Part shown: positions 17,758 through 26,646 of the stretch, piece after piece
Numbering within the stretch: the stretch's first letter is position 1
How the letters are laid out: each line of letters starts with the position of its first letter
Assembly: GCF_043642205.1 (NCBI RefSeq)
Contig: NZ_JBHZSG010000006.1
Span: 113,649-177,648 of the forward strand
Source of the DNA: Thalassotalea_A litorea
GTDB taxonomy: Bacteria; Pseudomonadota; Gammaproteobacteria; Enterobacterales; Alteromonadaceae
Length of the DNA: 64,000 nt
Reading direction: 5' to 3'
Position numbers and translations under genes: made by a program
Notes under the pieces: model-generated
What the model saw: only the letters and a program-made list of their open reading frames with translations
What the model was told of the DNA's origin: nothing
The model's database searches: none

Positions 17758-17781
17758 ATTTAGTGAAAGCAAAAACTAAAT
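17758..17781. promoter_or_regulatory. Interrupted palindrome, candidate LysR-family operator
   Basis: ATTTAGT and ACTAAAT arms are exact inverted copies separated by 10 bp, lying between divergent rimK and the LysR-type gene. Size and position suit a LysR-family recognition site (the T-N11-A class of interrupted dyads). Confidence 0.5.
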
Positions 17782-17823
17782 AAACTATGGTATATTGATA
17801 AAAAATATTTGTTAGTTGGCGCG

Positions 17824-18666
17824 ATGAAAATAGAACTCTTATCGACTTTTTTGGAAGTCAGTCACACCTTACATGTGCGGATAGCGGCGGAAAATTTGTT
17901 TCTAACCCAGGCAGCAGTTAGCGCCCGCATTAAACAACTGGAAACGGAATTAGGCGTACTGCTTTTTGATCGCTCGCAAAAGCGTTTGAAACTGACCGCT
18001 GAGGGCCATCGCCTCAATAAGCATGCCCGGGAAATGCTTACCTTATGGCAAAAAACAAAGTTGGACGTAGGGATTGCGCAGCATAACTCGACGCAGCTTT
18101 TTGTTGGCTCAATCACTTCTATCTGGGATGTTGTTTTACAAGACTGGTTGATAAAAATCCATCGCAATTTGGATGATGTTTGTTTATATACCAATACCTA
18201 TTCTTCGCTTGAGCTGCGCAAACAAATTCAAACCCGCTTACTGGATATTGCCTTTTTATTCGAGCCAACTTACAGCGAAGATGTGATCACTGAAAAAGTT
18301 GCCACGGTACCGTTACAGCTCGTTTCTTCCATAGAAAATCAACAAGTTAGTGAAATTGAAAATTTTATCACGGTCGATTACGGTGAATCGGTAAACTCGC
18401 AGTTTCAAAGGCATTTCAACGAATTAATCGCGCCTCGTCATCATATGAGCCAGCCCCGAGTCGCACTAAATTTTATTCTCGACGTCGGCGGTTCTGCGTA
18501 CTTACCAAGACAGTTGTGTTTTGAATATATAAGAAAGAAAAAATTGTTTGTTGTCGATGAGACACCCATTTATGAACGAGAAATCTTTGCCGTATACCTG
18601 GTGCAAAATCAGAAAATTTCTACCATAAAAGATGCCTTGCAGATATTCCCATACATACGGAGTTGA
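17824..18666 (+). CDS. LysR family transcriptional regulator, HdfR-like
   Basis: A 280-residue LysR-type regulator; I use the ATG at 17824 rather than a TTG at 17809. The N-terminal winged helix reads MKIELLSTFLEVSHTLHVRI then LTQAAVSARIKQLETELGV, close to E. coli HdfR (repressor of flhDC), and the effector-binding domain follows to the end. It is divergent from rimK, with an interrupted dyad between them, so autoregulation and control of the rimK operon are the simplest guesses. Its 3' end is followed by a GTTGATAA/TTATCAAC hairpin (18662-18684) separating it from convergent zntB. Confidence 0.88.
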   Translation: MKIELLSTFLEVSHTLHVRIAAENLFLTQAAVSARIKQLETELGVLLFDRSQKRLKLTAEGHRLNKHAREMLTLWQKTKLDVGIAQHNSTQLFVGSITSIWDVVLQDWLIKIHRNLDDVCLYTNTYSSLELRKQIQTRLLDIAFLFEPTYSEDVITEKVATVPLQLVSSIENQQVSEIENFITVDYGESVNSQFQRHFNELIAPRHHMSQPRVALNFILDVGGSAYLPRQLCFEYIRKKKLFVVDETPIYEREIFAVYLVQNQKISTIKDALQIFPYIRS

Positions 18667-18730
18667 TAAGCATTATTTATCAACTTCCGGGTTTTTGATA
18701 AATAATATTTATTGATTGCAGCTTTACCCG

Positions 18731-19684
18731 TTAAAGCCAGCGATTTTTTTTCAACATTATTGTTAAAAGCAGGGCGATTATCAGCAGAAAAAGGCATACC
18801 AGATAGAAAGCGCTGGAATTTTCCGCGCCAGGCATACCGCCGACATTAATGCCGAGTAAGCCGGTTAAAAATCCCAGAGGTAAAAAAATCGCCGCAACGA
18901 TAGACAAAACATACATGCGGTTATTCATGGTCTGGCCCAGGTTTACGTTGATCTCTTCTTGCAATACATTTGCCCGCTCTTTACATAAATCCAGCTCTTC
19001 AATATACAATTGCAGGTGGTTTAGCGATTCGCGGATTTCGATTTTGTGTTCGGCATCGATAAATTTGTTTTTATCACTGAGCAGAGTCAGCAAAGCGTCG
19101 CGTTGAGGCCCTAAGTAGCGGCGAATCGCGATGATTTGCCGACGTAGATTGGCAAGCTCAGATTGAAACGCCGTTTCTTTATTTTCAATGGCTAAATCTT
19201 CATACCCCGACAGCGTCTCTTCGATAAAATGAACCGTACCGGCCATATTGTCTGTCAGGTTAGCAATCAGCGTGCACAGCCATGCAGATGGTTCAGTTGG
19301 TCCCGTATGTGAATCAAGGGTAATCGCGATATTATCTAGTGCGACAAGTTTTCGTCTGCCAGTAGATAATACGGAATCCTTAGTTATGAAAACCCGAACC
19401 GAAACCATGTCTTCGGGTTTAGAATTTTTCGCTAAATTAATACCACGCAGAGACAACAGAATGCCATCTTCGAGCAACTGTGCCCGCGGCCGAGTTTCTT
19501 CCGATAGCAGAGCATCGGCAACCACACTATCTAATGGAAAATTTTGCAGTTGCTCAACGTTGGTAAGGTTCGCATAATTTAAATGTAACCAGCGACGCTT
19601 TAGCTGGGCATCGCAATGCTCAGGATCACGCCGTTTCTGAGCGCTTAAATCGAAATCGTATTCTTCTATTGGCACCGTTGTCAT
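18731..19684 (-). CDS. zntB: ZntB-like CorA family zinc transporter
   Basis: A 317-residue CorA-superfamily protein with a long cytoplasmic N-terminal domain and two C-terminal membrane helices. The helices flank LGINVGGMPGAENS, the ZntB form of the CorA GMN signature, and the chain ends in a basic tail (LKKNRW). ZntB moves zinc, in Salmonella and E. coli driven by the proton gradient. It is monocistronic, and a Zur gene lies 14 kb away without obvious linkage. The ATG start is preceded by AAAGGATTGCACT, a good ribosome binding site. Confidence 0.88.
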   Translation of the reverse strand: MTTVPIEEYDFDLSAQKRRDPEHCDAQLKRRWLHLNYANLTNVEQLQNFPLDSVVADALLSEETRPRAQLLEDGILLSLRGINLAKNSKPEDMVSVRVFITKDSVLSTGRRKLVALDNIAITLDSHTGPTEPSAWLCTLIANLTDNMAGTVHFIEETLSGYEDLAIENKETAFQSELANLRRQIIAIRRYLGPQRDALLTLLSDKNKFIDAEHKIEIRESLNHLQLYIEELDLCKERANVLQEEINVNLGQTMNNRMYVLSIVAAIFLPLGFLTGLLGINVGGMPGAENSSAFYLVCLFLLIIALLLTIMLKKNRWL

Positions 19685-19942
19685 AGTGCAATCCTTTATA
19701 TTGTGCGTCGCATAAATACTGTTAATGCTACTTTACCTAGGAATGTAACTGATTGAAACTTAGTTTTTTATTATTCAATGTCAGCAAGAAGTGTGGTTCG
19801 GTGCATGGCGTTTGGTCATCGTTGCCAAAGATAGGGCAACTCATGGTTAGAACGAATATAAACAGGCCTTAACAAGCCATGTTGTGTTATTCACGAAAAT
19901 GGCTCAAGCTTTAACCGGTGAACGTTTAAAGGGGTCGATTTC

Positions 19943-21235
19943 ATTCAAAGTATTTCTCCATTGCGCCGCATATTGATCATCTTCACTCTGGTATTTGCCG
20001 GAGAGATCATTTTTAGTTTGCCATTTCATGTGGCAAGATTTTTTCGCCCCAGCTTTTTAGAAGTGTTTCAACTTACCAATACCGAGTTAGGTGATGTCTT
20101 TGGCCTATATGGCATCATGTCGATGCTTGCTTATTTCGCAGGCGGTCCGTTAGCCGATCGTTTTTCTGCGACACGGTTAATGAGTACATCATTAATCCTG
20201 ACCGCCGCCGGAGGTTTGTATCTGGTACAAATACCGTCGTTGACCGGACTTACCTGGTTGTTCGCATACTGGGGGGTAACCACCATTCTTTTATTCTGGG
20301 CGGCAATGATTAAGCTGACTCGGTTATGGGGCGGCGAAAACTCACAAGGGAAAGCGTTTGCTGTGTTAGACGGCGGTCGTGGCTTTGTCGCTGCCAGCGC
20401 GGCAACCCTAGGTGTTATGTTAATGACAATGGTCGGCCCAGAAATATCGGGCAGTGCTGAACAACAACGATATGGCCTACAAGCGGTTATCAGTTTCTAT
20501 GGTATCGCGACATTTTGTGCCGGTGTACTGGTGCTTATTGTCATCCCGTCGGAAAATAATCCGGATAACGTTGATATGCAAACCGCAGTTAAACCGTCCG
20601 GGCAAAGTACTCATTCACGACATACCTTATTGGAAGATATGAAATATGTTCTCAAGCAGCCGGTTATCTGGCTGCAAGGGGTAATCGTATTAACCGCTTA
20701 TTGTGGTTACAAAGGGCTGGATTATTTTGGCTTGTATTTAACCACCGTATTTTCTTATACCTCAATCGAATCGTCGCAATTTGTCGCCAATGTGTCTTTT
20801 GTACGATTAGGTGCAGCATTAGTGGCCGGAGTAGTTGCCGATAAAATAGGAATAGGAAAAACCGTTACAGCTATTTTTCTTCTGTTAATCGCCAGCTTTG
20901 TTATCTATCTGCCATTTGCTAATGCCGAACCTTTTTGGATCAACGTGAATATCGTTGCCACTTTCTTGTTGGTATTTGCGATCAGAGCAATTTACTTTGC
21001 CTTGCTGGAAGAAAGCCAGGTTGCGACGAATCGAACAGGGATTGCTGTCGGCATCATCTCGGTCATGGGTTTTACCCCTGATTTTTTCTTTGCCCCTATC
21101 GCGGGACGTTTATTGGACAGTGCTCCCGGCGTTGCCGGTTTCCATCACTTGTTTTTATTGCTGGCAGTAATTTCGGTTTTCGGAGCGTTAGCGAGCTGGC
21201 GCCTGTTAGCGCACATCAGGCAAAATCCGTCATAG
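19943..21235 (+). CDS. MFS transporter with a possible ATT start codon
   Basis: An inner-membrane carrier of about 424-430 residues with roughly 12 hydrophobic segments, a charged GGPLADRFSATRLMSTS loop (MFS motif A) after the second, and a central hydrophilic loop (residues about 205-235). The only conventional start, TTG at 19961, has no ribosome binding site at normal distance. AAAGGGGTC lies 8 bp before an in-frame ATT at 19943, giving an N terminus MQSISPLRR, so initiation at ATT is possible. The upstream in-frame stop is at 19919. It precedes the cytochrome c and propeller genes on the same strand by 99 bp and may transport the substrate or product of those exported enzymes; specificity unknown. 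Confidence 0.8.
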   Translation: MQSISPLRRILIIFTLVFAGEIIFSLPFHVARFFRPSFLEVFQLTNTELGDVFGLYGIMSMLAYFAGGPLADRFSATRLMSTSLILTAAGGLYLVQIPSLTGLTWLFAYWGVTTILLFWAAMIKLTRLWGGENSQGKAFAVLDGGRGFVAASAATLGVMLMTMVGPEISGSAEQQRYGLQAVISFYGIATFCAGVLVLIVIPSENNPDNVDMQTAVKPSGQSTHSRHTLLEDMKYVLKQPVIWLQGVIVLTAYCGYKGLDYFGLYLTTVFSYTSIESSQFVANVSFVRLGAALVAGVVADKIGIGKTVTAIFLLLIASFVIYLPFANAEPFWINVNIVATFLLVFAIRAIYFALLEESQVATNRTGIAVGIISVMGFTPDFFFAPIAGRLLDSAPGVAGFHHLFLLLAVISVFGALASWRLLAHIRQNPS

Positions 21236-21334
21236 AAATGACGTGTAAATTGTTGACAATTACCGGGCGGGTAGATAGTTTTTATCTAACATTATTAATT
21301 GCATAGGCAAGTTTGCCCGGGTTGTACAATCATC

Positions 21335-22750
21335 ATGAATCGCCAAGGAATCGCATTATACGGGGCTTTTACCCGAATGACTGCGGCTAGTTTATTTCTG
21401 TTCAGCGGCTTAACACTTGCCAATAATGTCGAAAATCAGTCCGAAGATACACGTCAGAATCGGTTGTTAACGACCCTATCGCAAAATCCAACGGTGACCG
21501 CGCAAGGGCAAACTTTATTTGAACAGGTTTGCGCTTCTTGCCATGGCAAAGACTTAAGCGGTGGTTCTGGCTTTAATTTAAAAGATGGAGAGTGGGTGCA
21601 CGGCAGTCAGCCTTCTGCAATCCTCGCTAACATCGAGACCGGTTTTATGAAAGCCGGGATGCCAGGGTTTAAAGACGTATTTAATGCCGAGCAACTGCAA
21701 TCCATCGTTGCCTATATCCTCTCTCAGCGTCGGGGCTTTGATGGTCTGACTTATAAGCTTTATCAGATGCAAAGCAAGGATGACCGAACCATAACCGATG
21801 ATAAATTGGTGAAATCCGGAACATTAAGTAAAAATCTCGCCGACTTTCAGTTGCCAGAAATCCAACATTACATTATTGAATTTTCAGGAGATTTTTATAC
21901 CAGTGGTGATGAAGATACGCGCATCTGGATACAGTGGGGCGCAAAAGCGGATATCGATTTCGAAGTCGATGGTAAGCCCGTTGCCCGGGATAACCGCTTT
22001 GGCGAATGGTTTCCAACCTGGGTCGTTGCAAGGGGGAAGCAGACACTCAAAATCACCTATCGTTCGGCGGACAGTAAACCCGGGCAACGCAATCTGGTAT
22101 TGATTGCCACCAATGATGATATGAGCATTAAAAAGTTTGCACTTTCCACCCGTGCTCAAAAAATCATGTTGAACAAAAAGTTTAATTTAAATGCTGAAGG
22201 GGAAACCCTGGTGCAGCGCATCAAAGTCACGAATCTGCCAGCCTATTCCATTTCTGTAGCCACGCCGAAACAAATCAATCATGCCTTTAACACCCGTAGC
22301 TGTGACATTGTTGGCTTGTGGCAGGGAGAGTTTCTCAATATAGGCCCTAATATTGGCGGTCGTGGTGAAGATGCCAGTATTCCTCTTGGTGATTGGGTGT
22401 TTCATTCACCTCAGGCTCTTACGTTCGATACTCAGGAAAACTGTCGCTTTAAAGGGTATCAAATGCAACATGGTGAACCCGTGTTTCGCTATACACAGGG
22501 AAGTCATCAGGTACAGGTAAGTGCGAAGGCGGTTACATCAAAGCAACTGGATATTCACTATCAGGTGACAGGTACTGCTGGCGAAGAGTTAACGATTCGT
22601 CTGCCGAAATCGCCGAAATTAACCTGGAATGTACCGGGTGAAAATATGCCTGAAACGAGTGACGAAAAAGATTACACAATGCAGCGCGTTAAGCTCAATG
22701 ATAAAGGTTCTGCCAGTTTTCTGGTCAGCGCACAAATACATCCCATGTAA
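21335..22750 (+). CDS. Periplasmic c-type cytochrome with large C-terminal domain
   Basis: A 471-residue exported protein; the ATG at 21335 gives a normal signal peptide (MTAASLFLFSGLTLA). A single class I heme c domain covers about residues 55-135, with CASCHG (Cys66, Cys69, His70) and a plausible Met ligand in KAGMPGF. The remaining 330 residues look like beta-rich domains: IEFSGDFYTSGDEDTRIWIQW resembles a carbohydrate- or PA14-like sandwich, and SCDIVGLWQGEFLNIGPNIGGRGED resembles segments found in cytochrome/propeller proteins of Planctomycetes-Verrucomicrobia. It probably accepts electrons from a periplasmic dehydrogenase. The neighbouring propeller gene 69 bp downstream is the likeliest partner. 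Confidence 0.8.
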   Translation: MNRQGIALYGAFTRMTAASLFLFSGLTLANNVENQSEDTRQNRLLTTLSQNPTVTAQGQTLFEQVCASCHGKDLSGGSGFNLKDGEWVHGSQPSAILANIETGFMKAGMPGFKDVFNAEQLQSIVAYILSQRRGFDGLTYKLYQMQSKDDRTITDDKLVKSGTLSKNLADFQLPEIQHYIIEFSGDFYTSGDEDTRIWIQWGAKADIDFEVDGKPVARDNRFGEWFPTWVVARGKQTLKITYRSADSKPGQRNLVLIATNDDMSIKKFALSTRAQKIMLNKKFNLNAEGETLVQRIKVTNLPAYSISVATPKQINHAFNTRSCDIVGLWQGEFLNIGPNIGGRGEDASIPLGDWVFHSPQALTFDTQENCRFKGYQMQHGEPVFRYTQGSHQVQVSAKAVTSKQLDIHYQVTGTAGEELTIRLPKSPKLTWNVPGENMPETSDEKDYTMQRVKLNDKGSASFLVSAQIHPM

Positions 22751-22819
22751 ATAAAAAGCGTTAATTCAAAGCGCTAAAGCTAAAAGCGCTACCGATTAAA
22801 TAATAACAAAGACATCATT

Positions 22820-24301
22820 ATGACCAGATATTTATCGACACCTCGTCCGTTTGCACCTATCACCTCATTCGCTACGTTTGCGGTAATGCTATCGGCGTTT
22901 TCAGCAAACGCCGATCAGGCGCCAAAGCACCAATACAAACCTGATGGTTATCACATTGAAACCATCACTACTCCAAAAGATGTGCAGTTTCACATTACCG
23001 GCCTCGACAGTGATAAAAATGGCACCATTTATGTCGCTACCCGCCTTGGTGAAGTTTGGACCTATAAGAACGAAACCTGGAAACAGTTTGCCAGAGGTTT
23101 GCATGAACCTACTGGCCTATTGGTGGATGATGATGGTTCTATTGTGGTGGCGCAAAAGCCAGAATTAACGCGAATAACCGATACCGACAACGATGGTGTT
23201 GCCGACAGCTATCAGTTCTTCGCCGGTGAGTGGGATTTTCATGATAATTACCATGAATATAACTTTGGCCCAGCGAAAGACTTAGATGGCAATTACTACG
23301 GCACGTTAAATCTTTCTCATAACAATCCTGATGCTTTTACCTTAGGTGCCATGGGTAGTGCTGGCGGGCATCGCGGTTTCGCTTATCAGGTTAGCCCACA
23401 AGGTGAGTACTCACCCTACGCCTGGGGGCTTCGCTCTCCGGCGGGTATAGGCGCAAGCCCACAAGGGGAGGTGTTCTTTACCGATAACCAAGGCGATTGG
23501 GTTCCAACCTCGAAAATGCATTTATTGCGCAAGGACAAGTTTTACGGCCACCCGGTATCGCTTATTGATATCGAGGGTTTTTCCCGCGACAGCGTCGCGA
23601 AAATGTCGCTCGAGGAACTGGCGGCAATGAGCGAAAAACCGGTGGTTTGGATCCCGCATATTGAAGTGTCTAACTCGCCGGGAAATCCGGAATGGGATCA
23701 ATCACAAGGTAAGTTCGGACCATTTGCCGGGCAGATCTTTATCGGCGATCAAACTCAGTCGAATGTATTTCGGGTGTTGCTGGATAAGGTTAATGGTCAG
23801 TATCAGGGGGCGGTTATCAACTTTATGAATAAGTTTCAAAGTGGCAATATCCGCGCCGAATTTGATAGCCAGGGCCAGCTCTGGATCGGTCAGACAGCTG
23901 GCGGTTGGGGCGCTGTTGGTGGCAAGCCTTTTGGTCTGCAAAAAGTGGTGTGGGATGGCACCAATCCATTTGAGTTGCTTGATATCAAACTGAATGCTCA
24001 GGGTTTTACCCTGACTTTCACCGACAAGCTCGATAAAGGCTCGGTAACGCTTGCAAGCTTTACCGCTCAGCACTGGAACTATCATTATTCCAGCAATTAT
24101 GGCTCGCCGAAAAAGAATCTCGAATCGCTAAATATCTCTAAAGTAACCCTAGCTGATGACGGTAAATCCATTGATGTTTTGTTGCCGTTAACCGCCGACA
24201 GAGTGGTGCAGATAGACTTTACTGGCCTTCGCGATACAAAAGGCCGTCAGGTAAGTGTTGATAAGGTTTATTACACCTTGAATCAGTTGCCTGAGAAATA
24301 A
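22820..24301 (+). CDS. Exported PQQ-dependent sugar dehydrogenase-like beta-propeller protein
   Basis: A 493-residue protein with a signal peptide ending near residue 32 (MLSAFSANA). Repeated blade motifs are visible: FHITGLDSDKNGTIYVATRLGEVW, LHEPTGLLVDDDGSIVV, GLRSPAGIGASPQGEVFFTDNQG and RAEFDSQGQLWIGQ. These are typical of the NHL/SGL-like six-bladed propellers annotated as PQQ-dependent sugar dehydrogenases or DUF7133. After the propeller (about residue 385) a sandwich domain follows (NAQGFTLTFTDKLDKGSV). The PQQ-binding residues of soluble glucose dehydrogenase cannot be confirmed by eye. It lies directly after the cytochrome c gene, suggesting a periplasmic dehydrogenase-cytochrome pair. 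Catalytic activity is inferred. Confidence 0.75.
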   Translation: MTRYLSTPRPFAPITSFATFAVMLSAFSANADQAPKHQYKPDGYHIETITTPKDVQFHITGLDSDKNGTIYVATRLGEVWTYKNETWKQFARGLHEPTGLLVDDDGSIVVAQKPELTRITDTDNDGVADSYQFFAGEWDFHDNYHEYNFGPAKDLDGNYYGTLNLSHNNPDAFTLGAMGSAGGHRGFAYQVSPQGEYSPYAWGLRSPAGIGASPQGEVFFTDNQGDWVPTSKMHLLRKDKFYGHPVSLIDIEGFSRDSVAKMSLEELAAMSEKPVVWIPHIEVSNSPGNPEWDQSQGKFGPFAGQIFIGDQTQSNVFRVLLDKVNGQYQGAVINFMNKFQSGNIRAEFDSQGQLWIGQTAGGWGAVGGKPFGLQKVVWDGTNPFELLDIKLNAQGFTLTFTDKLDKGSVTLASFTAQHWNYHYSSNYGSPKKNLESLNISKVTLADDGKSIDVLLPLTADRVVQIDFTGLRDTKGRQVSVDKVYYTLNQLPEK

Positions 24302-24347
24302 TGGATTGCTATGGTGAATTTTTCTGCTGAGTGTACTTTGGAATAAA

Positions 24348-25094
24348 ATGAGTAAATACAAAGCACTGGATGTATTAGGCGGGCTCTCGTTCGCGTTATT
24401 TGTCCTATTTGGATTATTGGTAATTTATTTTCCGGATTTTATCTTTTCAGATGCTTCCTATTCACAGCGCATGCACGTATTAATTTTGAAAAATTTTCCA
24501 GAGAACTATTTTTCGATAATACACTACATATCAATAGCTCTAATCACTCTACTTTCACTTAGCTTAGGTGGACTGTTAGCTGGCAAAAAAGTGCCCAGTT
24601 TTATGGCCCAAATTAACAGAAGCTTTTTCAGGTTTAGCGCAGGCTTCGGATTAGTCTTGTTGGTTATGTTTGTTACTGGCTTTTTTTCACTTAACAAAAG
24701 TGAACTGGTTTATCTACTGCCGCTGTTGTTGGTAGGTATTTACTATGCTGGGTTAGAGAAATACTCGAGTGGCAAGACCGGGATATTGGTGAATATAACC
24801 GGATTAATCCTTTATCTCATATTTGTCACTTTATTTATGTTGGTTATGGAATCGTGTTACTTTTTGGTCATAAACGTCGTGCAATCCAGCATCATCTTCG
24901 AAGAACTAGCGGTTGATCCTGAGTACATATTTCCGGGGGCTTTTGTTAACGAGCTGATGTATGAATACTATGGCACTAACATTGTACTTTTTGCGGGTAT
25001 AGGCGGTGCGAGTTTTTTATTGGGGCGCTTGGGCTTACGGCTATTATTAAGTACTAGGCGTAGCTTAATGATGGCAAAACTTAAGCGCCAGTAA
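24348..25094 (+). CDS. Unrecognised multi-pass membrane protein
   Basis: I do not recognise this 248-residue protein. Hydrophobicity suggests six membrane helices: about residues 8-30, 55-78, 92-112, 118-135, 143-170 and 208-232. The N terminus is short and cytoplasmic-looking, and the C terminus is strongly basic (LLLSTRRSLMMAKLKRQ), consistent with a cytoplasmic tail. It has no motif of known transporters. It starts 47 bp after the propeller gene without an obvious strong ribosome binding site (GGAATAAA), and is followed by 150 bp of AT-rich DNA before arsH. It could be the last gene of the preceding cluster or a separate unit. Confidence 0.65.
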   Translation: MSKYKALDVLGGLSFALFVLFGLLVIYFPDFIFSDASYSQRMHVLILKNFPENYFSIIHYISIALITLLSLSLGGLLAGKKVPSFMAQINRSFFRFSAGFGLVLLVMFVTGFFSLNKSELVYLLPLLLVGIYYAGLEKYSSGKTGILVNITGLILYLIFVTLFMLVMESCYFLVINVVQSSIIFEELAVDPEYIFPGAFVNELMYEYYGTNIVLFAGIGGASFLLGRLGLRLLLSTRRSLMMAKLKRQ

Positions 25095-25248
25095 ACATAG
25101 CATTTCTTAAATAGTCTAACTTTTTGGTTATATTTTTGTCTGTTAATCAGGAAGAGTCTTGCGAATACAATAATTTATTAAAATAATTTCGTCTTTTTCA
25201 AATTACCTTCGTCTTATAAGCAAAATGTCCAGAAACCAGGAGAAAATT

Positions 25249-26028
25249 ATGGACTATTTGCAAAACGAAACCTTTAACTTCACGCCCAAAACTTTGACGA
25301 CAAGTACCCACAAGCCACGCATACTCGTGCTTTATGGCTCACTACGAAAAAAATCTATGAGCCGGTATGCGGCCATCGAAGCCGGAAAAATGCTTGAGCA
25401 TTTTGGCGCCGAGGTAAAGTTTTTTAACCCAAAAGACCTGCCTCTATTTGATAATGGCGAATCTGTGCAGCACCCGAAAGTACAGGAACTTCGCGAGCTG
25501 GTGAAATGGTCAGAAGCTCAGGTTTGGTCATCGCCGGAAATCCACGGCAATATGTCTGGGGTAATGAAAAACCAGATTGACTGGATCCCGTTAAGCGATG
25601 GCGCGGTGCGCCCAACCCAAGGAAAAACTCTGGCGGTCATGCAGGTAAGTGGCGGTTCGCAGAGCTTTAATGCGGTGAATAATATGCGAATTCTAGGCCG
25701 TTGGATGCGAATGTTAACCATCCCTAATCAATCTTCAGTGGCCAAAGCCTGGCAGGAATTTAACGATGATGGTTCGATGAAAGCATCGGCATATCGAGAG
25801 CGTATTGTTGATGTGATGGAAGAGCTAATGAAGTTTACGCTATTAACACGTGACAACAAAGACATGCTGGTTGACCGCTACAGTGAGAGAAATCCGCAGA
25901 CAAAAGCGTGTGTGGAAAAACGGGTAGCTCAGGCCGATGTTATAGAATCGTCAGAAGCTAATATGTCAAAAGCTACAGCATCATGCTGCAACCCTGAGAA
26001 ACCGCGAGTGAAAGCATCTTGCTGTTAA
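25249..26028 (+). CDS. arsH: ArsH-type NADPH-dependent FMN reductase with cysteine-rich tail
   Basis: A 259-residue flavodoxin-fold protein starting at MDYLQNE, where CCAGGAGAAAATT gives a strong ribosome binding site; the ATG at 25225 lacks one. The FMN-binding loop LYGSLRKKSMSRYAA, the EIHGNMSGVMKNQIDWIPL block and LAVMQVSGGSQSFNAVN are characteristic of ArsH, which oxidises trivalent organoarsenicals or reduces flavin/quinone substrates. Beyond the usual fold the C terminus carries ASCCNP and ends ASCC, adding four cysteines in two CC pairs, possibly a metalloid-binding tail. No arsR, arsC, arsB or ACR3 gene is adjacent. Confidence 0.88.
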   Translation: MDYLQNETFNFTPKTLTTSTHKPRILVLYGSLRKKSMSRYAAIEAGKMLEHFGAEVKFFNPKDLPLFDNGESVQHPKVQELRELVKWSEAQVWSSPEIHGNMSGVMKNQIDWIPLSDGAVRPTQGKTLAVMQVSGGSQSFNAVNNMRILGRWMRMLTIPNQSSVAKAWQEFNDDGSMKASAYRERIVDVMEELMKFTLLTRDNKDMLVDRYSERNPQTKACVEKRVAQADVIESSEANMSKATASCCNPEKPRVKASCC

Positions 26029-26150
26029 AATGGACTTAGAGAAATCTAGCTCCAAAGCTTGCTTCCGGGGCTGGGAGTTCAGGGCAAATGGGCGCAGCTA
26101 TTGCTACGCTTCAAAACACAATAGAGCGTTTTTCTGAAGGTAGATGGCGA

Positions 26151-26312
26151 TTAGTTATAGCCTAAGACAAAACACGTTTCGTCTTTCTCTACCTGACGAC
26201 GCTCATCGCGTTTTGTAGAACCAGTGTTCACGCTCTCCTGGCGGTGTTGATTTCTCAACTCCTCAGTTTCTTCGGAGTCAGATGATACTTTATTAGCATT
26301 CGTTTCTTGCAT
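26151..26312 (-). CDS. Small hydrophilic hypothetical protein, 53 residues
   Basis: A short minus-strand reading frame with an ATG at 26312 preceded by TTTGAGGGCGTATT, a good GAGG ribosome binding site at normal spacing. The product is highly charged (SDSEETEELRNQHRQES, then TKRDERRQVEKDE), with no hydrophobic segment, and ends CFVLGYN. It resembles no family I know. Supporting evidence is only the ribosome binding site, the complete frame and its position in an otherwise empty 620-bp gap between arsH and dusA. Nothing gene-like was seen in the flanks (26029-26150 and 26313-26646); the latter holds two short plus-strand frames without ribosome binding sites. Confidence 0.45.
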   Translation of the reverse strand: MQETNANKVSSDSEETEELRNQHRQESVNTGSTKRDERRQVEKDETCFVLGYN

Positions 26313-26646
26313 AATACGCCCTCAAAAACAGCAGACCTAATTTTTAGTGTACTAAAACCTCAAAAAATTGCTCGCCCTTTTCCAGACATTTATCCGCAAT
26401 GTCGCCCACCTAGGCTAGCAATACCAATCGATGATAACAGGGTGTTTGTTTTTTGTCGTAACGTAATCAATAAGTTAGGTGAAGTGCTGGTGCTCGATTC
26501 GTTACGTTAAAGTGCAAGAAATTTATTTGTTTAAATTTGTATCTATTCCCCTAGTATCAATGCCCTTGTATCTATGCCCCTGTAACTTGTTGCCCTACAC
26601 GTGCCTGCGTTATAATTGCAGCACTTTAGTTTTTGAGTAAATTTGT

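Noticed and set aside
26307..26510. 67-residue frame between arsH and dusA
   Set aside because: No ribosome binding site and it overlaps the start of the better-supported minus-strand small ORF.
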